Source: an uncultured Pirellulaceae bacterium
Lineage (GTDB): Bacteria; Planctomycetota; Planctomycetia; Pirellulales; Pirellulaceae
Reading direction: 5' to 3'
DNA length: 64,000 bases
Assembly (NCBI GenBank): GCA_938084685.1
Contig: CALKGE010000001.1
Span: 868,001 to 932,000, forward strand
This document shows, piece after piece, positions 37,273 through 47,052 of the stretch (position 1 is its first letter; the number at the start of each line of letters is the position of its first letter). Below the pieces are notes generated by a model. It saw only the letters and a list, made by a program, of their open reading frames with translations. It did no database searches and was not told the origin of the DNA. The position numbers and the translations under genes were made by a program.

Positions 37273-37400
37273 TCTGCACACAGCGACCTGGTCTGGGACA
37301 GCTGGGTTACACGTTTGGCAAAATAAGAGTATCCTTAACAGCTGATTCACAAATACTAGCAAACCAAGTTACATCAAGTTACATATAGAGGACGTTTTTC

Positions 37401-38240
37401 ATGGGATTGTTCGACGGTAAGAAAGGTCTCGTACTCGGCGTAGCAAACGACCGGTCCATTGCCTGGGCTATTGCGAAAACCATTATGGATGAAGGTGGTG
37501 AAATTGGATTCACTCATTTGCCCGATCGTCCGGACGATGAAAAACAGAAGAATCGTCGTCGCGTAACCAAATGCACAGATCAGTATCCCGAACAGACGAA
37601 GTTTGTCGTACCCATGAACGTTCAGGATGATGAGGATATCGCTGCCGTCATGGAGAAGGCGAAGCAGGAATTTGGAGAAATTGACTTTCTCCTGCATTCG
37701 ATCGCCTTTGCTGATCGCGACGATTTGTCCCGTGATACTGTGGAGACCAGTCGTGAGGGATTTAAAATGGCCATGGAGATCAGTGCCTACAGTCTGATCG
37801 CCGTTGCCAATGCGGCCAAAGATATCATCAAAGAGAATGGATCCATTGCTACGATGACCTACTTTGGTGGTGAGAAATGTGTCCCCGGTTACAACGTCAT
37901 GGGGATCTGTAAAGCCGCTTTGGAAGCAGCAGTCCGATACCTGGCCTATGATTTTGGTCCCCGCGGGATCAAAGTGAATGCGTTGAGTGCAGGTCCATTG
38001 AAGACATTGGCAGGCAGTGCGGCCGGAGTAGGAGAAATGCTGACCATGTATCAGGATATCGCTCCTCTTTGCCGAAACATTACGCATGACGAAGTAGGAC
38101 GCAGTGGTGCTTTTCTGCTCTCGGATTTTTCCAACGGGATTACAGGCGAAGTTCTGCATATCGACGGTGGTTACAACGCCATGGGATCTCCGGGACGACT
38201 GCTCGATAAAGTACGCCAGCTTCAGGCCGAAAATCAGTAG
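37401..38240 (+). CDS. fabI: Enoyl-ACP reductase (NADH), FabI
   Basis: A 279-residue SDR-type enoyl reductase. The catalytic Tyr-x6-Lys is Y164/K171 in YNVMGICK, and MTYFGGEK with its additional Tyr lies just before, as in FabI. The N-terminus GLVLGVANDRSIAW matches the NADH-binding motif, and the C-terminus shows ITGEVLHIDGG. FabI catalyses the last step of each fatty-acid elongation round. GAGGA lies 8 bases before the ATG. It sits after the PlsC/CdsA pair, separated by about 130 bases. Confidence 0.95.
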   Translation: MGLFDGKKGLVLGVANDRSIAWAIAKTIMDEGGEIGFTHLPDRPDDEKQKNRRRVTKCTDQYPEQTKFVVPMNVQDDEDIAAVMEKAKQEFGEIDFLLHSIAFADRDDLSRDTVETSREGFKMAMEISAYSLIAVANAAKDIIKENGSIATMTYFGGEKCVPGYNVMGICKAALEAAVRYLAYDFGPRGIKVNALSAGPLKTLAGSAAGVGEMLTMYQDIAPLCRNITHDEVGRSGAFLLSDFSNGITGEVLHIDGGYNAMGSPGRLLDKVRQLQAENQ

Positions 38241-38265
38241 GACTTTCCTGTTGGTATGCTGAACC

Positions 38266-38679
38266 ATGCAAAAGTTAACAAAGATAGCGGTCGCTGTGGT
38301 GGAACACAACGACCGCTTTCTTGTTGGTATGCGAGCCAACACAGATTCGCTGGCAGGCTTCCATGAATTTCCAGGTGGAAAAATAGAAAATGGAGAGAGT
38401 GTGGCGGAAGCAGCCGTACGCGAATGTCTCGAAGAGTCCGGGATGAGGGTCCAGCCGGTGGGACTCTACTTGTCCACCATCCATCATTATGACCATGTGA
38501 GTGTGGAACTTAATTTTGTTGCCTGTGTCGTGGATGATGCCTGTAGCAGTGGTGACCCACAGCATGGCTTTGAATGGATTGACCGTGAACGTCTGAAACA
38601 ATGTCGTTTTCCGGATGGCAACATGAGTGTATTGCTGGCACTCGCACAAAATAAAGCACCACTTCCCTTAAACTGCTAG
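38266..38679 (+). CDS. Nudix hydrolase, MutT-like
   Basis: A 137-residue protein with a complete Nudix box: GGKIENGE...RECLEESG (about 36-58). The size and the following segment are close to MutT-type 8-oxo-dGTP diphosphatases. It lies 25 bases after fabI and may be cotranscribed. A small perfect hairpin, acctgt-aaa-acaggt at 38688-38702, follows the stop codon. Confidence 0.85.
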   Translation: MQKLTKIAVAVVEHNDRFLVGMRANTDSLAGFHEFPGGKIENGESVAEAAVRECLEESGMRVQPVGLYLSTIHHYDHVSVELNFVACVVDDACSSGDPQHGFEWIDRERLKQCRFPDGNMSVLLALAQNKAPLPLNC

Positions 38680-38831
38680 CGCTAAAAACCTGTAAAACAG
38701 GTGCTCAGTCGCCTAAATTGCTCTAGGCCCAAACAACCGCTTCGTTGTCTAATAACCCATCTCTGAGGTACAGGATGTACCGTTTTTGAGAAGGCATACA
38801 TAAACACGCAGGGAAGCGTAAGGGGATTGGC

Positions 38832-40004
38832 ATGGATGCGCGTAGAGCAGCGCTTGTTGTAGCAGTGCTCGCATGCTCAGTGACCGGAGCAAGTTTTCGA
38901 ACTCAGAATTTTGTAGTGACAGCGTCCAGTCCTTCGTTGGCACGGGAAGTTGCCGTTACTGCAGAAGGTTTTCGTAAACAACTGGCTCACGATTGGCTCG
39001 GTTATGAACTTAAACCATGGAGTCAGCCGATTCCCATACGAGTGCATTCGGCCGGGCATTTGGGAGCTGGTGGCGTCACCAGTTTTGTCTTTGTGAACAA
39101 TGTTCCTCAGCAATGGACAATGACGCTGCAAGGTACACGGCAACGAGTACTCGATTCTGTTCTTCCCCACGAGATTAGCCATACGGTGTTTGCTACCCAT
39201 TTTGGACGCCCCTTGCCCCGTTGGGCAGATGAAGGAGCGTGTACCACGGTGGAACACACTTCCGAAAAGCAGAAACAGCATACGCTACTGCTGAGATACC
39301 TGACGACAGATCGAGGGATTCCATTCAACCAGATGCTGAGAATGAAAGAGTATCCCCGAGACATCATGACGCTTTACTCCCAGGGTTTTTCTGTCAGTCA
39401 GTATCTGATTGCCCATCGCGGCAAACGAACGTTTATCAAGTTTCTTGAACGCGCGATGAAGGATCAGGATTGGGATAATGCAATCCATGAATTCTACCCG
39501 TTCGCGAATGCATCCGACCTGCAAACTCGTTGGGTGAGCTGGGTTGGTAAAGGAAGTCCGCAAATCAAACCTGCCTCAGCACCTGCTGCCGATGTTCAAT
39601 TGGCTGGTGCCACGCGAGTCGGAACGACAGCGCAGGCGGGAGACGGTGCGTTTAATGACGAGAAACTTGTTCCTATTGGTTACCGAGATGATTTGGTAAG
39701 TGCGACGGCTGCCAGTACTCAATCAGCAGCAACGAATATGAATGATGGTTGGACCTCGCGACATAAGAGCCGGAATGTTTCCACGTCCTCGCCCACACTG
39801 GCTAGTTTTTCGCGAGTGATTCATCAGCGCGACGAAGAGAAGACCGAAGTCAGTCGGCCACAGCCAGTCAATCAGCCGCAGCCAGTCGTACTGCAGGCCT
39901 CTGCACAATCCCGGATTTCCAGCCGAGTGACAGAGATTGAACGTCCGCTGCAATTAGATGGTTCGCGGAGCCCATCGAAACTGAAGTGGGTGTCACCTCG
40001 ATAA
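38832..40004 (+). CDS. Secreted zinc peptidase-like protein (HExxH gluzincin)
   Basis: A 390-residue protein with a signal peptide (about 1-20). The HEISH motif is at 113-117 with a likely third ligand E134 in ADEGA, resembling peptidase-MA-type gluzincins. The region from 240 to the end is low-complexity, Ser/Thr/Gln-rich and probably disordered. AAGGGGA precedes the ATG at good spacing. Substrates are unknown; the protein probably acts in the periplasm. Confidence 0.78.
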   Translation: MDARRAALVVAVLACSVTGASFRTQNFVVTASSPSLAREVAVTAEGFRKQLAHDWLGYELKPWSQPIPIRVHSAGHLGAGGVTSFVFVNNVPQQWTMTLQGTRQRVLDSVLPHEISHTVFATHFGRPLPRWADEGACTTVEHTSEKQKQHTLLLRYLTTDRGIPFNQMLRMKEYPRDIMTLYSQGFSVSQYLIAHRGKRTFIKFLERAMKDQDWDNAIHEFYPFANASDLQTRWVSWVGKGSPQIKPASAPAADVQLAGATRVGTTAQAGDGAFNDEKLVPIGYRDDLVSATAASTQSAATNMNDGWTSRHKSRNVSTSSPTLASFSRVIHQRDEEKTEVSRPQPVNQPQPVVLQASAQSRISSRVTEIERPLQLDGSRSPSKLKWVSPR

Positions 40005-40118
40005 CGCCCTGCATGGAAGTCGAAATCGTTTATGATGATAGACTCGCCAGGAGTTCGTTTCACGTGAATGACTCTGCACCACGTCCACCTCATGATTTGA
40101 ACTGAGGGGAATCGTTCC

Positions 40119-40532
40119 ATGCAACCCTTTCATTTAGCAGTGCCCGTTCACGACCTTGCGCTGGCTCGTCAATTCTATAACGACGTGATCGGTTGCTCGG
40201 AAGGAAGGTCGGATGCCCGCTGGGTCGACCTGGATCTGTTTGGACATCAGTTTGTTATTCACCAACAGGATGGATTGCGGGTACAGCAAAGTACCAATCC
40301 TGTGGATAACCATGATGTACCTGTTCCTCATTTTGGAGTTGTCTTGCAATGGGAACAGTGGCACGAATTCGTAGAACGACTGGAGCAGCACAATATCGAA
40401 TTCGTCATTGAGCCCACGATTCGTTTTCAAGGGCAGGTGGGAGAGCAGGCTACGATGTTTTTCCTGGATCCGAGCGGAAATGCGCTGGAATTTAAGGCGT
40501 TCAAGGATCCTTCTCAGCTGTTTGCTACCTGA
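40119..40532 (+). CDS. VOC-family (glyoxalase-like) protein
   Basis: A 137-residue VOC protein: betaalphabetabetabeta halves are visible, starting with [17 protein letters not shown] and ending with [15 protein letters not shown]. The metal ligands would be H5, a residue in the middle His region and E128 or so. Members act as dioxygenases, lyases or resistance proteins; the substrate cannot be predicted. GGGGA precedes the ATG. It appears monocistronic. Confidence 0.85.
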   Translation: MQPFHLAVPVHDLALARQFYNDVIGCSEGRSDARWVDLDLFGHQFVIHQQDGLRVQQSTNPVDNHDVPVPHFGVVLQWEQWHEFVERLEQHNIEFVIEPTIRFQGQVGEQATMFFLDPSGNALEFKAFKDPSQLFAT

Positions 40533-40749
40533 CCCCACGTTGTCGATTGTCTATCAGGTACGGTCCGCAGAGAACATATAATCCGGATAATCCGATCATC
40601 TTCGCAGAGAAGATTCACCTTCCTCAAAACTGATTCTTGAGTGTTCTGATACTGCTGAAGGGCGCTCCCTTATAGTGCCGAATCTAAATGCAGAGAGATG
40701 AATTTCAGGCGCATCTGCGCCTTCTATAAAAGTCTAAAGGATGTGAGAG

Positions 40750-42183
40750 ATGGTTAAGCGGCTGTGCTATGCCACATTGCCGGTGTTTGTACTTGCGCTG
40801 TTTGTTTTTCAAAGCGTCGCACAGGAGGACCCTGATGTCGGACAGGATGGTCCAATTCGATTACCCAGAGTGGAGAGTGATATTATCACTCCGGACCAGA
40901 TGGGGGGAATTGACTTAAGAGGTTTGCGTGGCGGAGGACTGATCGATTTTTCTTTTAACGTAGGTGCTGCGGTTGGTGGAGCGACGGTCGATGACGAGTC
41001 TCTGCTGGAATTACAACGCGGGCATCACGATTTCAATCAGCGCGGATTCAACCTGCAGTATGCAGAACTTGGCATCTATGGCGAGGTGGATCCGTTTCTG
41101 GCTGCTCAAGCCATTATGAATATGGGTTTCAACGGGCGTACCGGAGAAACAATCATTGAACTGGAAGAAGCGTTTTTTACAACAACAGCGATTGGTGAAC
41201 GTCTGGAGATTCGAGGCGGTACGTTTTACGCCGACTTCGGACGAACGAACTCGCAGCACGCTCACTTTTGGTTGTGGATGGATCAACCTGTCATTAACTC
41301 GCGTTTGTTTGGAATCGATGGTTTGCGCGGTCCGGGAGTACGAGCAAATTGGCTGGGCCAAGGCGATCGTTATTCGATGTATTCGGTAGGAATCCATAAT
41401 GCTCATGGTGCGACAGCTCACAGTTTCCTGCAGGCTGGTGAAGGAAACCACGATCACGGTGGCGGTCACGAAGAGGAGCATGAAGAAGGTGAGCACGAAG
41501 ACTTCGGTTCAACGATCGGGGGCTGGGCAGCAACAGATGACTCGGTGCGGAATGCCGGAGATCTGCTCATTACCACCCGCTGGGAAACTTCCTGGGTGGG
41601 TGGACCGGATGAACAAAGGACCTGGTTACTCGGATTGTCAGGCGCATTCGGACCGAACAATACAGGTCCCGATGGCTACACTCAGATTTACGGTGTTGAC
41701 CTGACAATGAAGTGGACTCCGGAAAACAACGAACGTGGATGGCCCTACGTGATCTGGCAAACGGAAGTTATGGGGCGACAATATTCGGCCGCTGAATTTG
41801 AATACCATCATGTGGAAAACGAAGTGGAAGTTGAAGAGCATATCGAAGGACGCCGTTTGATTGACTGGGGGATGTACACCCAGTTGATGTACGGGTACAA
41901 GCCAAACTGGGCATTTGGTATGCGATTAGAGTACGTGAACGGACGTGGCGATAGTCTTGACGATCACTTTGAAACGATGTCAACTTCACTCGACCCGAGC
42001 CGTGACCGGCGTACCCGCTTCTCGCCCATGCTGCTTTGGACGCCATCCCACTTCACGCGAATACGTCTGCAATACAATTATGATCATGCTCAACATCTTA
42101 ACGCGGAACATAGCGGTGAATCTCACGGAGTCTGGCTGGGGATTGACTTTATGATTGGAAAACACCCGGCCCATCGTTTTTAA
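40750..42183 (+). CDS. Outer-membrane beta-barrel-like protein with His/Glu-rich loop
   Basis: A 477-residue protein with a signal peptide (about 1-25). Most of the length alternates polar and hydrophobic residues in strand-like segments, and it ends in a Phe (HRF), as outer-membrane barrels do. A loop near 235-260 is rich in His and Glu (HDHGGGHEEEHEEGEH). This suggests zinc or other metal binding, as in metal-related porin-like proteins. AAAGGA lies well placed before the ATG. The RidA-like gene follows about 60 bases later. Confidence 0.7.
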   Translation: MVKRLCYATLPVFVLALFVFQSVAQEDPDVGQDGPIRLPRVESDIITPDQMGGIDLRGLRGGGLIDFSFNVGAAVGGATVDDESLLELQRGHHDFNQRGFNLQYAELGIYGEVDPFLAAQAIMNMGFNGRTGETIIELEEAFFTTTAIGERLEIRGGTFYADFGRTNSQHAHFWLWMDQPVINSRLFGIDGLRGPGVRANWLGQGDRYSMYSVGIHNAHGATAHSFLQAGEGNHDHGGGHEEEHEEGEHEDFGSTIGGWAATDDSVRNAGDLLITTRWETSWVGGPDEQRTWLLGLSGAFGPNNTGPDGYTQIYGVDLTMKWTPENNERGWPYVIWQTEVMGRQYSAAEFEYHHVENEVEVEEHIEGRRLIDWGMYTQLMYGYKPNWAFGMRLEYVNGRGDSLDDHFETMSTSLDPSRDRRTRFSPMLLWTPSHFTRIRLQYNYDHAQHLNAEHSGESHGVWLGIDFMIGKHPAHRF

Positions 42184-42246
42184 TGATGGTGTGAAATGCA
42201 TGTACACAATGTCATGTTCGGGTTGAAATCTGTTGGGTAAACCACC

Positions 42247-43374
42247 ATGCGTCTGTCGACTGCCTGGCTGCTTATATTAAATCTACTGGTATGTAACGTT
42301 CAGGCGGCTGAACTGTCGTTTACCCATGAGGCCGGGAAGACCACAGCATCATTAGTCGCTGACACCTCTCAAGTGCACTCGGGCCAGATCCTCGCTGAAG
42401 ATGCTGACAGCTTATGGCGTGCCACAGAGCTTTGGCTTCGTCAAACGAAAACTGAATCTGCTGCGATTGCGAAACTGAATCTGTATGCCAGTTCCGCCGA
42501 GGACTTGAAGGAACTTGAAGCGATAGTGGTTGTTCGTTTTGCCCAAGGGAAATGCCCGCCTCTCTGTTCTGTCGTGACACCCTTGCCAGATGGAAAAAAG
42601 GTGGCGCTCGATTTAGTCGCTGTGAGCAGTCACCAGGTTCGGAAAGTCGTGACACAGAAAGAGGGCCTGGGGGGAGCTCGTATTTTGCCTCCCGGTAAAC
42701 GCATTTACATATCAGGTCAGGCTGCTCGTAGTGAAGACCTTCTGCAGGCTACCAAAGAAACAATCGTTGGTTTGCTGGATTCGGTCAACGATTTGAATCG
42801 AAACCGTGAAGATATTGTCTCCCTTAAGGCATTCGTGAATGACATGTCAAAAGTAGACGTGGTCTACGATGCGGTGACTGAAATTTTCGGGGCGGGGAAA
42901 GAGCCGCCGCTGGTTTGTGTCCAATGGCAATCGTCTGATCTTGTTCCTGTCGAGATTGAGATGATCGTGTGGGGAGGCAAGGGCGATCCTGCACTTCCAG
43001 TACTCGAGTACAAAACTGTTTTAGAGTTGGCTGCTTCTCCTGTATTTAGCCGTGTATGCCAGATTAATTCCGGGCACACGATCTACATTGCTGGGATTTC
43101 GTCACCTGCCGATGATGGAGTATTGGAGGTCAAACAGACTTATGGATTGCTCGCGAAAACGCTTGCAGCGACAAATTCTGATATGAAACATCTCGTGAAG
43201 GCAACGTATTACGTTAGCGATGGAGCAACGAGCAGCGCCCTGGGAAGTTTGCGTACCAAAATATATTCTCCCACCAGGCCACCCGCGGCATCGAAAGCCA
43301 TGGTGCCTGTGATCGGATTTCGCGATCAGAGGTTTTTAATGGACATGATTGCTGTACCTGCACCACAGAAATGA
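42247..43374 (+). CDS. Secreted protein with three RidA-like units in one chain
   Basis: A 375-residue protein with a signal peptide ending near VQAAE. Residues about 145-255 form a good RidA/YjgF match (IYISGQAARSEDLLQAT..., then EIEMIVW), residues 260-372 a second (IYIAGISSP..., ending LMDMIAVPA), and residues 30-132 a more divergent first copy ending in a DLVAVSS strand. Cytoplasmic RidA is a 125-residue homotrimer that hydrolyses reactive imines. Three units in one chain would fold as a pseudo-trimer, here exported. The first copy lacks the usual arginine-containing motif, so its site may be inactive. Confidence 0.72.
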   Translation: MRLSTAWLLILNLLVCNVQAAELSFTHEAGKTTASLVADTSQVHSGQILAEDADSLWRATELWLRQTKTESAAIAKLNLYASSAEDLKELEAIVVVRFAQGKCPPLCSVVTPLPDGKKVALDLVAVSSHQVRKVVTQKEGLGGARILPPGKRIYISGQAARSEDLLQATKETIVGLLDSVNDLNRNREDIVSLKAFVNDMSKVDVVYDAVTEIFGAGKEPPLVCVQWQSSDLVPVEIEMIVWGGKGDPALPVLEYKTVLELAASPVFSRVCQINSGHTIYIAGISSPADDGVLEVKQTYGLLAKTLAATNSDMKHLVKATYYVSDGATSSALGSLRTKIYSPTRPPAASKAMVPVIGFRDQRFLMDMIAVPAPQK

Positions 43375-43394
43375 ATTAGATAGAGAGAGATTGG

Positions 43395-44354
43395 ATGGCG
43401 ATGGAATTCCAAAGGATTGGTGTGATTGGGTTGGGGACGATGGGACACGGAATCGTGCAGACCATGGCACTGGCTGGCGGTCAGATCAAGGCGTTTGACA
43501 CCGATTCCATGCTAGTGGAGAACCTTCACCAGCGAATAGCAAAAAACCTGTCAGTGATGATGGAAGAGAATGCCATCGCTCCGGTAGATGTGGATGAAAT
43601 TCTACAGCGAATTACTTGCTGCGATTCTGAAGCAGACGCGATCAAGAATGCCGAGTTTGTTGTCGAAGCAATTGCGGAAGATTTGCAAGCAAAGCAGCTA
43701 CTATTTGCCCGTTGCGAGTCGTTGGTGGGTGCCGATGCCATTCTGGCCAGTAATACGTCCAGCTTTCCAAGCTCCTCCATTGCCAGCGGGTTAAGGCACC
43801 CGGAACGAGCCATCAATACACATTGGTTTAATCCTCCTCATATCATTCCCGTGGTAGAAATAATCCCTGGAGAGCGGACCAGTGATGCCACGATAGAACG
43901 GGTTATTTCATTTATGAAGGCCTTGGGAAAGCATCCAGTCAGAGTGAATCAGGAGTTACCCGGATTTGTTCTCAATCGCTTACAGGTGGCACTGTTCAGG
44001 GAGATGCTTGATCTGGTAGGCCGAGGAGTCATTTCTGCTGAGGATCTGGACGTTGCGGTGCGAGGTAGCTTGGGGTTGCGGTGGGCAGCGGTCGGGCCGA
44101 TGCGAGTCGGTGATTTTGGCGGTTGGGACATCCTCTCGAAGGTCTATCAAGTACTTGCGGGGGAAATTCGTAGTTACACGCAACTGCCCGAAATCCTTGC
44201 CGATATGCAGGCTTCCGGTAACATCGGACTCAAAGCCGGACAAGGTTTTTTTGAATTTCCGACGGAGGATCAGGCAGAGATCATTGCAGATAAGGATCGT
44301 AAATTTATGGCTTGGGCAAAAACCTTGCGCGAGGCATATCAATCCGGTGAATAG
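43395..44354 (+). CDS. 3-hydroxyacyl-CoA dehydrogenase family protein
   Basis: A 319-residue protein. The NAD-binding GLGTMGHG motif is at about 12-19, a SNTSS segment near 120, HWFNPP near 140, and the C-terminal domain with PGFVLNRLQ near 187. This set fits 3-hydroxybutyryl-CoA or L-gulonate 3-dehydrogenases. The catalytic His is in THWFNPP. It lies 20 bases after the RidA-like gene and is convergent with the amidohydrolase gene. Confidence 0.88.
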   Translation: MAMEFQRIGVIGLGTMGHGIVQTMALAGGQIKAFDTDSMLVENLHQRIAKNLSVMMEENAIAPVDVDEILQRITCCDSEADAIKNAEFVVEAIAEDLQAKQLLFARCESLVGADAILASNTSSFPSSSIASGLRHPERAINTHWFNPPHIIPVVEIIPGERTSDATIERVISFMKALGKHPVRVNQELPGFVLNRLQVALFREMLDLVGRGVISAEDLDVAVRGSLGLRWAAVGPMRVGDFGGWDILSKVYQVLAGEIRSYTQLPEILADMQASGNIGLKAGQGFFEFPTEDQAEIIADKDRKFMAWAKTLREAYQSGE

Positions 44355-44372
44355 ATGATCCTGTGGCAAGCG

Positions 44373-45350
44373 TTAAGTCGCCAGATTGAATAAGCGGGCT
44401 GCATTATTCCAGAAGATATCTTCTATCTGGGCGTCGCTGAGCTTTTCTGACCAGCATGCCCACTTCAGAGAACGAAGATGTTCCAGTCCTACCAGCACGG
44501 GATCTATCTGCGAGTGTTTTTCACCCCAAACAGGTGAATCTTCATAGAGCCATAAAAATGAATCTGCCGCTCCGACACTTCGTCCGCGGAAATGACTGAC
44601 AGGAAAGTCACTTCCATACATAAACCGCTCGTGTCCCAGGATTCTAAAAATCGCCTGGTGCGCCAATGGCTCACAATTAGCGCTGCTGTCAAACCAGAGA
44701 TTGGGTAGTCCCTTGAGTTTGGGCAGACCGGTCAGATTATGAGTGGGCTGAAAGGCACGCCCCGAGTGAGCCAGGATTAATTGCATCTGAGGATACTTTT
44801 CACAGTAGTATCGGATGCACTCGATGTTGGCATCATTGGCCAACGCATCCTTTTTGACAATGTGCAGCGTGATAAACCATCCGTGCTGATGACAAAGCTC
44901 CACCTGATTCTCTGGAAGGAAAGCCTGAATATCTGCTTCCCAGGTTGGATCCGTCTTTGCCATCGTGTGATAACACTTCAGCCCTGTTGATCCCAGTCTG
45001 CTGGCGTGCTGCTGAATCCAATCAGGGTCATCCTCCGGTTTCACGAAGAAATTGCAACGGTTCGATGGGTGAGTGTCTTTCTGGGTTGCTGCCCATTCAT
45101 TCGCTTCCATTTGATAGGAAAGGGAGTCGGTGCCGACAAACGGGATGAACATGGCATTCGTCGGTCGCTCGCCATGCAATTGCTTCATGGCTCTTTGATA
45201 ATCTTGCCACTCTACGGCCTGGTCACTGAATGAGTAGAACTCAGGTTTCCAAATATGCGTATGAGCATCGTAGATGCGGTCAGGCAGGAAGGAATCAACT
45301 TCACGTGCCAGGAATTCGATATCAGATGGGGATGACTCTGAGATTTGCAT
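44373..45350 (-). CDS. Amidohydrolase-family metal-dependent hydrolase
   Basis: About 325 residues from the ATG at 45350; a TTG at 45383 would add 11. The barrel has HTHIW near 30, further His ligands in the FITLHIVKK strand and LAHSGR, and a late GSDFPVSHF (metal/catalytic Asp). It resembles amidohydrolase-2 (decarboxylase-like) proteins. No signal peptide is present. The substrate is unknown. Its 3' end is 18 bases from the 3-hydroxyacyl-CoA dehydrogenase gene, in convergent orientation. Confidence 0.85.
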   Translation of the reverse strand: MQISESSPSDIEFLAREVDSFLPDRIYDAHTHIWKPEFYSFSDQAVEWQDYQRAMKQLHGERPTNAMFIPFVGTDSLSYQMEANEWAATQKDTHPSNRCNFFVKPEDDPDWIQQHASRLGSTGLKCYHTMAKTDPTWEADIQAFLPENQVELCHQHGWFITLHIVKKDALANDANIECIRYYCEKYPQMQLILAHSGRAFQPTHNLTGLPKLKGLPNLWFDSSANCEPLAHQAIFRILGHERFMYGSDFPVSHFRGRSVGAADSFLWLYEDSPVWGEKHSQIDPVLVGLEHLRSLKWACWSEKLSDAQIEDIFWNNAARLFNLAT

Positions 45351-45619
45351 GCGTTCCAAACATCGGTGAGACAGGGTTACCAAAAACAGGACGCAGACCA
45401 GTATAAGAGGAAAGCATCAGGTATGTCGAACAGAAGCTGACCCAATTCCATGATGAGTGGGATTACATTGCTTGCAGGCTACGCAGGCTCACGTCCTGCA
45501 ACCTGCTGTTGGGTTCTTAAACACCGCTACCGAAACTGGTAAAAATGACATATCAGTAGACGATGGAGTTGTTTCCGTTGAAACTTGATTGGTTCTGAAT
45601 TCATTTAAGGAATGTTGAT

Positions 45620-47038
45620 ATGGTGTGGCGAGCAATCGGCGTCATGATTTGCTGGACGGTTCTATTGGTCGGCGTGGATTCGGGTCATGCGGCAGAGAAG
45701 CCGGTCCAGGTTTATATCCTTTCCGGGCAGTCCAATATGGTAGGGATTGGCCAGGTAACCGGGGGTGGAAGTCGGTGGGGGTCCGAGTTTACCGATATCG
45801 AAGTGTCGGTCTATGAAGGAACCTATGATGCCGACGCAGATTACGATTCACTTCAGCCCATGAAAACGATCAAGCCGGAAAGCTTCGGAGGGGTAACACC
45901 GACTCCTTATCCAGGCGGAGGAACCCATGTTGCACGGGGCTATGTAACGGTGAAAGAGACAGGCGTTTATGAATTTCGTCCTGGCTATGGAGGGTCAACT
46001 TTCAATCTGATGGAAGTGAACGGAAAGCTGGTACATCGGAAAGAGATCGATGGAAGCTTGCAGTTTACGCCAATCAAATTGACCGGGGGTCAACGCGTTC
46101 CGTTCCGGATTACCTATCTGAATTCTCAGGCCAACGGACTGGGATGGATCGCTCGTGTTGATATCCCCGGAACTCTGTCTACGGTTGTCAGGCAGGATGG
46201 AAAATTCCGGTATCTGCTCGGCGAAGACGGGCAGTGGTCTTCACGTGATGATGTGTGGTACAAGGGCGTCGTCACAGCCGGAGCGAATAAATGGTTGTCG
46301 GTGGGGTGTGGCGCGAGTGCGAATAGTGTCGGACCAGAACTCGGTTTCGGACACAAACTTGGTGACTATCACGAGGAACCAGTGCTGATACTCAAAGCGT
46401 CGCAGGGTAACCGTTCATTGGCCTGGGACTTTCTGCCTCCTGGTAGCAAACGGTATGAAGAGGATGGATTTGTATATGCAGGTTACAAAGATTCTCCGGC
46501 ACGCTGGGAAGTTGGAACGAAACCCGAGCCGATCAATTGGTACGCAGGCAAACAGTATGATGACTGCTTCAGCGAAGCGCATAAGGTGCTTGATAACTTT
46601 GATCAGAACTTCCCTCAGTGGAAGGGACGTGGATTCGAAATCGCCGGGTTTGTTTGGTGGCAAGGGCACAAGGATCAGGGGAGCCCCATACATGCGCAAC
46701 GGTACGAACAGAATCTGGTACACCTCATTAAGACACTCAGGATGGAATTTGATGCGCCTCTTGCACCGTTCGCTATCGCGACAATCGGATTTGGCGGTTG
46801 GGAAATGGAAGGGAACGCTTTAACCGTCGCCAATGCTCAGCTTGCTGTCAGTGGCGAGAAGGGTAAATATCCCGAGTTCAAAGGTAATGTTCGTAAGGTC
46901 GAGACCAGAGATTTCTGGCGCGACGAGAGCATCTCGCCAAGAAACCAGGGATTCCATTACAACCAGAATGCTGAGACCTATATGCTGGTGGGTGAGGCTC
47001 TGGGAGATGCCATGGTGGGACTTAAGAAAGGGAAGTAA
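45620..47038 (+). CDS. Sialate O-acetylesterase-like (SASA) protein with inserted beta domain
   Basis: A 472-residue secreted protein with signal peptide to about 24. The SASA block I is LSGQSNMVG (S36-N38 region). Residues about 95-190 form an inserted PA14-like beta domain (VTVKETGVYEFRPGYGG-type). The SASA fold resumes at about 195 with LILKASQGNRSLAW and FVWWQGHKD. These proteins deacetylate sialic-acid-like or plant-derived glycans. A catalytic His near the end is not clear. AAGGA precedes the ATG. Confidence 0.85.
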   Translation: MVWRAIGVMICWTVLLVGVDSGHAAEKPVQVYILSGQSNMVGIGQVTGGGSRWGSEFTDIEVSVYEGTYDADADYDSLQPMKTIKPESFGGVTPTPYPGGGTHVARGYVTVKETGVYEFRPGYGGSTFNLMEVNGKLVHRKEIDGSLQFTPIKLTGGQRVPFRITYLNSQANGLGWIARVDIPGTLSTVVRQDGKFRYLLGEDGQWSSRDDVWYKGVVTAGANKWLSVGCGASANSVGPELGFGHKLGDYHEEPVLILKASQGNRSLAWDFLPPGSKRYEEDGFVYAGYKDSPARWEVGTKPEPINWYAGKQYDDCFSEAHKVLDNFDQNFPQWKGRGFEIAGFVWWQGHKDQGSPIHAQRYEQNLVHLIKTLRMEFDAPLAPFAIATIGFGGWEMEGNALTVANAQLAVSGEKGKYPEFKGNVRKVETRDFWRDESISPRNQGFHYNQNAETYMLVGEALGDAMVGLKKGK

Positions 47039-47052
47039 TCTCAGCAGTCCAG

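Noticed and set aside
37374..38342. 322-codon minus-strand open frame
   Set aside because: Antisense to fabI, which has intact catalytic residues.
38688..38702. Small perfect hairpin after the Nudix gene
   Set aside because: Six base pairs, no T-run; too small to call a terminator.
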